Source of the DNA: an uncultured Bacteroidia bacterium
GTDB lineage: Bacteria > Bacteroidota > Bacteroidia > Bacteroidales > ML635J-15
Assembly: GCA_902776565.1 (NCBI GenBank)
Contig: CACYQN010000008.1
Coordinates: 1-64,000 of the forward strand
Direction of reading: 5' to 3'
Length of the DNA stretch: 64,000 nt
Both the position numbers and the translations under genes were made by a program. Below, one piece after another: positions 1 to 7,263 of the stretch (the stretch's first letter is position 1; the number at the start of each line of letters is the position of its first letter). Under the pieces are notes generated by a model, which was not told the origin of the DNA, did not search any database, and saw nothing but the letters and a program-made list of their open reading frames with translations.

Positions 1-31
1 GCTTTTCATTGTCGTAAATTTTATTTTTGTG

Positions 32-39
32 CAAAACTA
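32..39 (-). promoter_or_regulatory. -7 box of a gene leaving the left edge
   Basis: On the minus strand this reads TAGTTTTG, a match to the Bacteroidota -7 consensus TAnnTTTG. An ATG follows at 9-7 and reads M-K-S before the window ends. This suggests a minus-strand gene whose body lies outside the window. The spacing fits, but only three codons are visible, so the gene cannot be identified. The stretch 40-147 otherwise shows no feature. Confidence 0.35.
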
Positions 40-147
40 CATTCTGCACGGCAAAATACATAAAAATCTTATGCTATTTTTTCAACATTTGGATTAACAA
101 AGGGAGGCTGACAGTTTAAAATCAGAAAAGTCTTAAAGTCTAAAGTA

Positions 148-423
148 TTATCCAAATAAATCGGAATGTGTTCCTGTTCCTGTGAATAATAAAAGTAGTT
201 CTGTATCGTTTTGTTCCCAAATAAGCAACCAATCACCTTTTAAATGACATTCCCAACATCCTTCATAGTCACCTGATAATTTATGTGGGCGATAGTTTTC
301 TGGCAATTTACCATCGGCTTCAAGAATACGGATAGCTTTTTTAAGTAATTCCATATCATATCCGCGTTTACGACACTTTTCAGTATCCTTGCGGAAAGTT
401 TTAGTCATTCTAATTTCGTACAT
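148..423 (-). CDS. YafQ-family type II toxin (mRNA interferase)
   Basis: This is a 91-aa RelE/ParE-superfamily toxin of the YafQ branch. Such proteins cleave mRNA in the ribosomal A site and are held inactive by a partner antitoxin. The family signature is clear: an N-terminal basic FRKDTEKC region, the HKLSGDYEGCWECHL segment, then DWLLIWEQ and a C-terminal GTGTHSDLF, where family members usually read TGSHSDLF with a catalytic His. Length is normal for the family. The antitoxin gene lies immediately upstream on the same strand with a 4-bp gap, as expected for a TA operon. Active-site residues look intact. Confidence 0.88.
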   Translation of the reverse strand: MYEIRMTKTFRKDTEKCRKRGYDMELLKKAIRILEADGKLPENYRPHKLSGDYEGCWECHLKGDWLLIWEQNDTELLLLFTGTGTHSDLFG

Positions 424-427
424 AAGA

Positions 428-631
428 CTAAATGCCTAAAGATTCGAACATTTCTTCAGACGAAGAAAATTTTTCTATGCGCCCAGCCAATTTGTCTTCT
501 TGCGAACTCAAATAACTACTTTTTTCTTTGGCAGATACTTTATGCATTAAGATTCCCAATGCATTAAGATATTCTATCAATGCTTTTCCACTAGTAGTGC
601 GTTCATTCAATGTGATAGTATATGTTGCCAT
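428..631 (-). CDS. Antitoxin partner of the YafQ toxin
   Basis: A 67-aa protein starting MATYTITLNERTTSGKALIEYL. The longer reading frame begins at 682, but the -7 box at 656-663 lies inside that extension, so the ATG at 631 is the likelier start. The N-terminal residues suggest a short beta strand followed by helices, as in small DNA-binding antitoxins, with a charged C-terminal tail that would wrap the toxin. I do not see an unambiguous RHH or AbrB motif. Assignment rests mainly on size, position 4 bp before the toxin gene, and the shared promoter. Autoregulation of the pair is inferred from the usual behaviour of such operons. Confidence 0.75.
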   Translation of the reverse strand: MATYTITLNERTTSGKALIEYLNALGILMHKVSAKEKSSYLSSQEDKLAGRIEKFSSSEEMFESLGI

Positions 632-655
632 AATTTTTAAATTAGTATTCATTTG

Positions 656-663
656 CAAAGATA
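656..663 (-). promoter_or_regulatory. -7 box of the YafQ antitoxin-toxin operon
   Basis: On the minus strand the sequence reads TATCTTTG (consensus TAnnTTTG), 24 bp before the ATG at 631. It decides the antitoxin start against the upstream ATGs at 682 and 652. Confidence 0.6.
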
Positions 664-816
664 CAATTTTTCTCAATTTCATAAAAATGTACTAAGAAAA
701 TTTGTGTTCACACATATTTCTTGCGGCTCAACTACCCCATATTTTTCACAATTTGCGGCTCACGATGAAAGGAAAATTGCCTGATTCAATAATTTATGAG
801 TCGCAAAACACTCATT

Positions 817-849
817 GAAAATTTTTGCGTATGTACGCAATTTTTGTCA
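817..849 (+). repeat. Palindromic intergenic repeat, family F, copy 1
   Basis: The core TGCGTATGTACGCA (826-839) is a perfect 6-bp inverted repeat around TG. It is flanked by AATTTTT on the left and ATTTTTGTC on the right. The same flank-core-flank layout recurs at 13052-13082, 14390-14420 and 14465-14495. No ORF accounts for it. It lies in the gap between the antitoxin promoter and the T9SS gene's terminator, in which I otherwise see nothing. Confidence 0.7.
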
Positions 850-891
850 ATAGAAAATTGTATTTAATTGAATATAAATTAATTATAATAA

Positions 892-929
892 AAAAAGGAA
901 TGCATTTTTAATTAAACACATTCCTTTTT
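892..929 (-). terminator. Intrinsic terminator behind the T9SS gene
   Basis: Perfect 11-bp arms AAAAAGGAATG (892-902) and CATTCCTTTTT (919-929) enclose a 16-nt AT-rich loop. Each strand carries a T run after the stem, so it could act in both directions. It sits 17 bp past the stop of the minus-strand gene ending at 946. Confidence 0.7.
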
Positions 930-945
930 CGTGTAATAAATTCTC

Positions 946-2409
946 TTATTCCTTTATGAATTTACTTTCGAGAATTCCTTTTTCAGTATTTATGAGCACA
1001 ATGTATATTCCTGCTTCAAACGATGATACATTAATGCTAGCAGATGTATCATAAATATTGCTATGTGTTACAAGTCTTCCAAGTCCATCATAAATGGATA
1101 CTTCTGTAATTTCAACATCTCCATTAACATTTATGAAATCATCAGTTGGATTAGGATACATCTTTATTGAGCCTATAAATTCATTTTCTACTGCTGCACC
1201 ATTTGGACCATAAACAGTATAGAATCCCCAAGCTACACATCCTGAATTGTTAATTTCTTCGACTAATACCGAATATGCACCAACTGCAAGATTTGTAATT
1301 GTCTGCGTCTCTTCTCCATTGTTCCAAGTGTAACTATATGGCGGATTGCCACCAGTGACATTAGCTGTTGCTGAGCCTGTACCAGAGAATATTGAATTGC
1401 TATTTGAATTTGTTCCAGTAACATTTACAGATATATTGCACCCAGCTGGATTTACCGTGTATTTGCCCACCTTTTGACAAGCATTTCCATCGGTAACCGT
1501 AACAAAATATGTTGCTGGTGGTAAATTGTTTATTGTTTGAGTTGTGGCAAGATTGTTCCAAATGTAAGTGTATGGCGAAGTTCCTCCATTTGGAGTAGCT
1601 GTAGCAGTACCGTCCATTGCACCTATAGATGTTTCATTGGTTCCTGTCACATTTACTGAAAAGCCGTCGCATGAAGGCATATTAAAAACTATTCCGTCGA
1701 TATGGAATTCGCTACCTGCAACGGGTGAAGGTATGCCAAGTTGCGATGGAGAAGGAAATCCGGGAAACATAGCGGAATAGTCTGGGACAGAACCAACGCT
1801 TGATGTAATCAGGATATTGATTGTATCGGGTGCAAGCGGTGATGAGTACGCAAAAGGAATGTTCATTTGTGTCCATTCATCTATAGTATTGCTAACCTCG
1901 AAATAGCATTCCCCAATTGTATCGGTTTGATTTGTAGAATTGTTGTACCTAGTAAGTTGAATGTGAAAGCATGCAGCATCGTTGCCCATTGGTTTTGCTT
2001 TGTAAATGAAATCAACAGAAACTGGTCGCTTATTGTAAGGAACACCTTCGCCATATTCTCCAAGTTGTATGAAACCGCCAACTGGATTTGGAAAAGGTAG
2101 TGAAATTCCACCAAAACCCATAAATCCTCCAATTTGGAAATTAGGACATTCTGGGCAACTGCCTGTTACAAGTTTAAGTGAAGCGGACCCTTCGCCAGGA
2201 TTTGTTGTTTCTTTGAATGCTGTCTGTACACCACCACCATCTGTTGAAAGTTCATTTGAAGTTGTCCAGTTTGATGGCTCTGTTCCATTCCAACTCTCAA
2301 AGTTCAGATTGGTTATCTCTGTTTGTGCATTTGCGTTGAGAGCAAATAAGATACCTAATAAAAAACTCATTTTGTAAATTGCTTTTTTGTAAAAAATACA
2401 AATTTTCAT
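946..2409 (-). CDS. T9SS-secreted protein with SprB-type repeats
   Basis: A 487-aa exported protein. I start it at 2409, giving MKICIFYKKAIYKM before the hydrophobic signal peptide that ends LFALNANAQ. Residues of about 20-240 form an LNFESWNG...PSNWTTSN module followed by a beta-rich region like the putative carbohydrate-metabolism (PCMD) domain of Bacteroidota surface proteins. Two SprB/gliding-type repeats follow, each with the GGTSPYTYIWNN...TINNLPPATYFVTVTD pattern. The last 75 residues are a type A T9SS sorting tail, including MYPNPTDDFINVNG and a terminal lysine-rich strand. The product should cross the outer membrane by T9SS and be anchored or released. Substrate is unknown. A hairpin terminator follows the stop. 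Confidence 0.85.
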   Translation of the reverse strand: MKICIFYKKAIYKMSFLLGILFALNANAQTEITNLNFESWNGTEPSNWTTSNELSTDGGGVQTAFKETTNPGEGSASLKLVTGSCPECPNFQIGGFMGFGGISLPFPNPVGGFIQLGEYGEGVPYNKRPVSVDFIYKAKPMGNDAACFHIQLTRYNNSTNQTDTIGECYFEVSNTIDEWTQMNIPFAYSSPLAPDTINILITSSVGSVPDYSAMFPGFPSPSQLGIPSPVAGSEFHIDGIVFNMPSCDGFSVNVTGTNETSIGAMDGTATATPNGGTSPYTYIWNNLATTQTINNLPPATYFVTVTDGNACQKVGKYTVNPAGCNISVNVTGTNSNSNSIFSGTGSATANVTGGNPPYSYTWNNGEETQTITNLAVGAYSVLVEEINNSGCVAWGFYTVYGPNGAAVENEFIGSIKMYPNPTDDFINVNGDVEITEVSIYDGLGRLVTHSNIYDTSASINVSSFEAGIYIVLINTEKGILESKFIKE

Positions 2410-2687
2410 TTTTGTATCCCTAATCCGTGTCGGGCGCAACCTCTTTCGCCCACCAGTACCAAATGGACAATTTTACATAATAGAAGCGTGGCACTGATAT
2501 ACCACTTCTTTTAGTAGAGGTTGTGAGAATTACCTGTGGGAAAGATGTAGATATAACAATCCACGCTATAGCGCGAATTATTACACTCTCTTGTCCCTGA
2601 TAGAAGTTTCTCACATTTCTACTAACAAGACGAGCATAACGCTTCGTTAATCAATATGTACGGCTTGGTTATTCACCAAACCAACGG
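2410..2687 (-). promoter_or_regulatory. Long 5' leader of the T9SS gene with GGGCG/CGCCC hairpin
   Basis: If the -7 box at 2688-2695 is used, the mRNA has a leader of roughly 270 nt. Near its 3' end is a stem-loop with arms GGGCG and CGCCC (2432-2451). This overlaps a 16-mer (2427-2442, AGGTTGCGCCCGACAC on the minus strand) that recurs exactly in the leader of the FISUMP gene at 49872-49887. A 64-codon open frame (2420-2614) runs through the leader but has no recognisable domain; I treat it as non-coding. The region may be a mobile or regulatory repeat. Confidence 0.4.
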
Positions 2688-2695
2688 CAAATGTA
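2688..2695 (-). promoter_or_regulatory. Possible distal -7 box of the T9SS gene
   Basis: On the minus strand this reads TACATTTG, matching TAnnTTTG. It is the only good match between 2410 and the divergent toxin-antitoxin promoter. Confidence 0.4.
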
Positions 2696-2747
2696 TGGAA
2701 TAAAAAGGAAATGACAAAAAATATTTTTATCCTTTTGATTAAATGTT

Positions 2748-2755
2748 TATTTTTG
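2748..2755 (+). promoter_or_regulatory. -7 box of the VapBC operon
   Basis: TATTTTTG, 26 bp before the ATG at 2782. It lies downstream of the earlier in-frame ATG at 2743, which rules that start out. Confidence 0.65.
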
Positions 2756-2781
2756 CCACGAACAAAATAAATACTAAAAAT

Positions 2782-3045
2782 ATGCTTGCAGCAGAGAACA
2801 TAGCCGAAAAAATATTTCTTAGCTATAGGCTTAACGACCTTAATGCTGAAGTGAAGAAGTGTCTCGCAATTAAATTGCTATGTACTCCTGTTGATTTACA
2901 TCATTCTGATAAGCCAAGCGACCTCAACTGGCTAGAATGTCTCAGTGGTGCATGGGAAACCGACGGACTTTCTGCCGATGAAGAAGCAGAAATGATAAGA
3001 AATGCTAGATTTCATAATGTAACAAGGCAAATAGAAGAATTATGA
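2782..3045 (+). CDS. Antitoxin of the VapBC pair
   Basis: An 87-aa protein. The in-frame ATG at 2743 precedes the -7 box, so 2782 (MLAAENIAEKIF) is taken as start. The C-terminal part, DGLSADEEAEMIRNARFHN, is typical of antitoxins whose tail binds a PIN toxin. The N-terminal half should provide DNA binding but shows no motif I can name with confidence. Its stop overlaps the toxin start by 4 bp (ATGA at 3042-3045), implying translational coupling. Assignment rests on this coupling and the PIN partner. Confidence 0.75.
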   Translation: MLAAENIAEKIFLSYRLNDLNAEVKKCLAIKLLCTPVDLHHSDKPSDLNWLECLSGAWETDGLSADEEAEMIRNARFHNVTRQIEEL

Positions 3046-3446
3046 ATGATATTTATTTGCTTGATACTAACATCTGTATATTCCTGCTAAAGAATAAGTA
3101 TGGGATAAGGGAACATATACAAAAAATTGGACAGGAACATTGCTGTATATCTGTAATTACTTTAGCAGAACTATATTACGGTGCGGCAAAAAGCGACAGA
3201 AAAGATGAACGAATGAAAGATGTTGAACTTATTTCAAAAAATTTCATTGTACTACCAGTAGACAATGCCATTGAAACATATGGTATAAACAAAGCATATC
3301 TTGAAAGCAAAGGTATGTCGATTGACGATTTTGATTTGCTGATTGGTTCTACAGCAACCAATTACAATCTCATTATGGTAACTGAAAATATAAAGCATTT
3401 TGAGCGTATTCCAAATATAAGAATAGAAAATTGGGTTGTACGATAG
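3042..3446 (+). CDS. vapC: VapC-type PIN-domain toxin
   Basis: A 134-aa PIN ribonuclease. The acidic metal-binding set is visible: Asp8 in LLDTN, Glu43 in LAELYYGA, Asp98 in DDFDLL and a fourth acidic residue at Glu115 in VTENIKHF. VapC toxins cleave tRNA or rRNA with Mg2+ when freed from VapB. The length is standard and no key residue is missing. It is translationally coupled to the antitoxin gene. The downstream cysteine desulfidase gene has its own promoter 50 bp later. Confidence 0.9.
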   Translation: MNDIYLLDTNICIFLLKNKYGIREHIQKIGQEHCCISVITLAELYYGAAKSDRKDERMKDVELISKNFIVLPVDNAIETYGINKAYLESKGMSIDDFDLLIGSTATNYNLIMVTENIKHFERIPNIRIENWVVR

Positions 3447-3498
3447 ACTTATTTTCCAAAAACATTCCTTCATTTGCCCGCCATATTTCCAAAAACCT

Positions 3499-3506
3499 TA
3501 CTTTTG
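3499..3506 (+). promoter_or_regulatory. -7 box of the cysteine desulfidase gene
   Basis: TACTTTTG, 16 bp before the ATG at 3523. It shows that the longer in-frame start at 3436 is not used. Confidence 0.65.
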
Positions 3507-3522
3507 CAAAAAATTTTTTTGT

Positions 3523-4806
3523 ATGGACGCAACGGAAAGAAAACAGATTATCGACCTTATTAAGAACGAGGTAGTTCCGGCAATCGGTTGTACCGAACCT
3601 GTAGCAGTGGCATTGGCTGTGGCAAAGGCAAAGGAAACGCTTGGCACAATTCCCGAAAAGATTGAAGTCCTTTTGAGCGACAATGTGCTGAAAAATGCAA
3701 TGGGCGTTGGTATCCCCGGTACTGGAATGATTGGTCTGCCTATTTCTATTGCGCTGGGTGCCTTGGTTGGAAAGTCGGAATACGGTCTCGAAGTGCTGAA
3801 GGATGTTAACGCCGACGCAATTGCCAACGGCAAGCAGATGATTGACGAAAAGCGTATAAGCATTAAGCGCAAGACCGGAATCACCGAAAAACTCTACATC
3901 GAGGCAATTTGCTGTGCTGGAAACGATTCGGCCAAGGCTATAATTGCTTGCGGACATACAAATTTCATTCACATTTCGCGCAACGATGAGGTAATATTCG
4001 AGAAAAAAGTTGACTCTTCGGAATGCAAGGATTCGGAATGTTGCCAGTTGAGTATGCGCAAGGTTTACGATTTTGCAACAACTGCTCCTATTGACGAGAT
4101 TTCATTCATTCTCGAGGCTGGCAAGATGAACATGTCCATTGCCGAGGAGTCGTTCAATAATAATTTTGGCCACACCTTGGGCAAGATGTTGCACGGACAT
4201 CAGCACGATGCGCTTTTTGGCAACGGCATTTTCAAGGATATAGTTTCATATACATCAGCTGCCTGCGACGCCCGCATGGCTGGCTGTCCGAGTCCTGTAA
4301 TGAGCAACTCCGGCAGTGGAAACCAAGGCATTGCTACCACAGTTCCAGTGTGCATTTATGCCCGCGATACTCAACAGCCAGAGGAAAAACTTATCCGTGC
4401 CTTGATACTCAGTAACTTGACATCAATCTACATTAAGCAGAGCCTTGGCCGTCTGTCGGCTTTGTGCGGCTGTGTGGTTGCGTCTACTGGTTCTAGCTGC
4501 GGCATAACCTACCTGATGGGTGGAACCTACGAGCAGATTTGCTATTCTGTAAAGAATATGATTGCCAACATTACCGGAATGATTTGCGATGGTGCCAAGC
4601 CGAGCTGTTCGCTGAAGATTGCCACTGGAATTTCGTCGGCTGCTTTTTCGTCGATGCTGGCTATGGAAAACCATTGTGTTTCGTGCGTCGAGGGCATTAT
4701 CGACAACGATGTTGACGACTGCATCCGAAACCTTACTCTTATTGGCACCAGCGGCATGAACGAAACCGACCATTATGTATTGGACATAATGACTTCGAAG
4801 AAGTAG
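3523..4806 (+). CDS. cyuA: L-cysteine desulfidase / serine dehydratase-like (UPF0597, CyuA/YhaM family)
   Basis: A 427-aa protein of the UPF0597 family, related to the serine dehydratase alpha chain and to archaeal L-cysteine desulfidase. Members contain a [4Fe-4S] cluster and convert cysteine to pyruvate, ammonia and sulfide. Visible family marks are VVPAIGCTEPVAVA near the N-terminus (Cys23), CPSPVMSNSGSGNQGI in the middle, SALCGCVVASTGSSCGI, and GMICDGAKPSCSLKIATG near the C-terminus, which together supply cluster and active-site cysteines. It stands alone with its own promoter and converges with the helix-hairpin-helix gene 18 bp away. Cysteine versus serine as substrate cannot be decided from sequence. 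Confidence 0.85.
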   Translation: MDATERKQIIDLIKNEVVPAIGCTEPVAVALAVAKAKETLGTIPEKIEVLLSDNVLKNAMGVGIPGTGMIGLPISIALGALVGKSEYGLEVLKDVNADAIANGKQMIDEKRISIKRKTGITEKLYIEAICCAGNDSAKAIIACGHTNFIHISRNDEVIFEKKVDSSECKDSECCQLSMRKVYDFATTAPIDEISFILEAGKMNMSIAEESFNNNFGHTLGKMLHGHQHDALFGNGIFKDIVSYTSAACDARMAGCPSPVMSNSGSGNQGIATTVPVCIYARDTQQPEEKLIRALILSNLTSIYIKQSLGRLSALCGCVVASTGSSCGITYLMGGTYEQICYSVKNMIANITGMICDGAKPSCSLKIATGISSAAFSSMLAMENHCVSCVEGIIDNDVDDCIRNLTLIGTSGMNETDHYVLDIMTSKK

Positions 4807-4824
4807 GAGAGGGGCTGTACCTAT

Positions 4825-5922
4825 TTACTCTACCGAAATATATTTTGAGATTTTCTCGTATTCGCTATTCGACAAGGCTTTTTGCTTGACAAGTTCGTCG
4901 GTTGACTTTATGGTTTTGGCAAATTCGCGGTAGTTGAGTATTGCGTTTGCGATATTTTTGTCGATGTAAGGATGCGAAACCAATGTTTTGAAGTCGGCAG
5001 TGTTGATGTTTATTGTCCTAACTGGTTCGCCCTTTATTTCAAGGTTTTCAGAGATGCTATTGTATAGTTCTTCTGTCATACCGTAAACTTCGCGCAACTG
5101 TTCCACAGAAACAAATCCGCCAAGTTTCTCGCGGTAGGCGACTATGCGCTTTGAGTATGCTTCTCCAATGCCTTTAAGCATCTGAAAATCACCAGCAGAG
5201 GCTGTATTTATGTTTACAAGTATGTCATAACCAGCAATTTGAGAATGTGATTCAATTTTTATATAAGGTATAAGCTTTTCGGCAAAATCGGCATCCACAC
5301 CATGAATCTTGGTTATGTCAGACGGTTGCTTGAAATGTCCGCCCTTGTTGCGGTATTTCACGATGTTTTCTGCTTGCCACGTTTTGAATCCCAGTCGTTC
5401 AAGTTCGTCCTTTGTGGCGGTGTTTGGGTCAAATTCGAAAAGTTCCGTCTGTCCTCCAGCTTCATAGTTGCTGTATTTATAACTGTTATTATCGTGATTG
5501 TAATCTTTGCTATATGACTGGCGTTCAATAACTATGTAGTCCTTGATAACTTCGTATTCTTCTGGTTTCAGGGTGCGTACGCGCGTAATGTCTTCGGGCT
5601 TGTAGAACTTGTAGCCTTTGTCGCGGTAGTTCATAATTCCGTTCACCGACTTTGGCGAAAGTCCGAGGCGGAGCAAATCTTCGCGTGAAGCCGTATTTGG
5701 GTCGAAGGCAAACAATTCGCTGTCATCGAAATGTGTCTGCTGGTAAACAAGGAAATTGTCAATTTCAGTCTCGAAGTCGCTGAAGTCAACCTTCTGGCTT
5801 TGCTTTCGCGCCGATACGAAAATATTTGTGCCGATAATTGCTATCAGCAGGACAAACAGCACGATAAGCCCATTCTGCTCACGCTTCGAAAAGTTGAAAT
5901 ATTCCTTGAAAAATTTCTTCAT
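4825..5922 (-). CDS. Membrane-anchored helix-hairpin-helix protein (ComEA-like)
   Basis: A 365-aa protein. Residues of about 18-38 form one transmembrane helix (NGLIVLFVLLIAIIGTNIFV) after a basic cytoplasmic start. The rest is built from repeated helix-hairpin-helix units, each with the pattern FDPNTAS..DL..LG or NINTAS..F..L.GIG...A..I..YR, at roughly residues 70-115, 165-210, 235-285 and 300-350. HhH motifs bind DNA without sequence specificity; ComEA proteins do this in natural transformation. Here the fold suggests envelope-associated DNA binding, but no competence genes are nearby. It is the last of four closely spaced minus-strand genes. Confidence 0.8.
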   Translation of the reverse strand: MKKFFKEYFNFSKREQNGLIVLFVLLIAIIGTNIFVSARKQSQKVDFSDFETEIDNFLVYQQTHFDDSELFAFDPNTASREDLLRLGLSPKSVNGIMNYRDKGYKFYKPEDITRVRTLKPEEYEVIKDYIVIERQSYSKDYNHDNNSYKYSNYEAGGQTELFEFDPNTATKDELERLGFKTWQAENIVKYRNKGGHFKQPSDITKIHGVDADFAEKLIPYIKIESHSQIAGYDILVNINTASAGDFQMLKGIGEAYSKRIVAYREKLGGFVSVEQLREVYGMTEELYNSISENLEIKGEPVRTININTADFKTLVSHPYIDKNIANAILNYREFAKTIKSTDELVKQKALSNSEYEKISKYISVE

Positions 5923-5942
5923 TACAGCAGATAGAAATAATT

Positions 5943-7247
5943 CTATTTATCCCTGAATACCAGTACAATAGGCACACCCGTAAGATTAAAGTTTTCGCGA
6001 AGCTGGTTTTCCAGATAACGCTTGTAAGGCTCCTTGATGTATTGCGGCAGGTTTGCGAAGAAGGCAAATACTGGAGTAGGCGTTGGCAACTGGGTGACAT
6101 ACTTTATCTTGATGTACTTGCCCTTGGTTGATGGCGGCGGGAAATTCTCGATAGCCTCGAGCATAATCTCGTTGAGCTTGCCGGTAGGGATGCGCTGGAT
6201 GCGGTTTTCGTAAACCTGCATTGCAGTGCTGAGCACATCGCTGATGCGCTGCTTGGTGAGCGCTGAGATGAAAAGAATTGGAATATCGTTGAACGGAGCA
6301 ATCCTTTCCTGAATAAACTCGCGGTATTCCTTGAGCGTATTGCTGTCCTTTTCGATTAAGTCCCACTTGTTGACAAGGATGACAATGCCCTTCTTGTTCT
6401 TGCGGATTAGGTTGAGTATGTTCTGATCCTGCGACTCCCATCCCTGCTCGGCGTCAATCATCAACAGGCAGACATCTGAATTTTCGATGGCACGGATAGA
6501 GCGCATCACCGAGTAGAATTCCAAATCTTCGGAAACCTTGCTCTTGCGGCGTACACCAGCCGTATCGACAAGCATAAAATCGTAGCCGTACTTGTTGTAG
6601 CGTGTGTTTATGGAGTCGCGAGTGGTGCCTGCAACATTGGTGACGATGTTTCGTTCCTCGCCTATGAGCACATTGGTAAGCGACGACTTGCCGACATTGG
6701 GCCGACCGACAATCGTTATGCGCGGAAGGTCAAGTTCCTCGTCGTTTGGTTTGTCGGGCAAGGCCTTTACAACAGCATCAAGCAATTCGCCTGTGCCGGC
6801 TCCTGTAATAGCCGAAATGCAATACAATTCGCCAAGTCCAAGGTTGTAGAACTCGTAGCTGTTGACAATCTTCTTGTTGGAATCGACCTTGTTGACCACA
6901 AGGAAAACAGGTTTCTTCGACGAACGAAGAATGTCGGCAACGGCGACATCGAGGTCGGTGAGACCCATATCGACATCAACCATAAACATCACGGCGTCGG
7001 CCTCCTCGATGGCTATCAGCACCTGCTTTGAGATTTCGCGCTCGAACACATCTGTCGAATTTTCAACATATCCGCCGGTATCGACAACGGAGAATGTCTT
7101 CCCGTTCCAGAAGCAATGTCCATAAAGGCGGTCGCGTGTTACACCGCTTTCATCGTTCACTATCGCCTCGCGGCGTTCTATCAATCTGTTGAAGAATGTC
7201 GATTTTCCAACATTCGGTCTTCCTACTATTGCTACAATGTTTCCCAT
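5943..7247 (-). CDS. der: Ribosome-assembly GTPase Der (EngA)
   Basis: A 434-aa tandem-GTPase needed for 50S subunit maturation. Two G domains are visible: the first opens with [12 protein letters not shown] at about residues 8-19, has DTGG and NKVD; the second opens with [12 protein letters not shown] at about 181, has DTAG and NKWD. The C-terminal KH-like domain ([12 protein letters not shown]...[10 protein letters not shown]) binds rRNA. Length and order are normal. The gene is 20 bp from the HhH gene and 16 bp from the upstream membrane protein gene, so co-transcription is likely. Confidence 0.97.
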   Translation of the reverse strand: MGNIVAIVGRPNVGKSTFFNRLIERREAIVNDESGVTRDRLYGHCFWNGKTFSVVDTGGYVENSTDVFEREISKQVLIAIEEADAVMFMVDVDMGLTDLDVAVADILRSSKKPVFLVVNKVDSNKKIVNSYEFYNLGLGELYCISAITGAGTGELLDAVVKALPDKPNDEELDLPRITIVGRPNVGKSSLTNVLIGEERNIVTNVAGTTRDSINTRYNKYGYDFMLVDTAGVRRKSKVSEDLEFYSVMRSIRAIENSDVCLLMIDAEQGWESQDQNILNLIRKNKKGIVILVNKWDLIEKDSNTLKEYREFIQERIAPFNDIPILFISALTKQRISDVLSTAMQVYENRIQRIPTGKLNEIMLEAIENFPPPSTKGKYIKIKYVTQLPTPTPVFAFFANLPQYIKEPYKRYLENQLRENFNLTGVPIVLVFRDK

Positions 7248-7263
7248 AACTCGATTTTAGATT

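Noticed and set aside
2420..2614. 64-codon frame upstream of the T9SS gene
   Set aside because: No domain, no promoter and overlap with the structured leader; more likely repeat or leader RNA.
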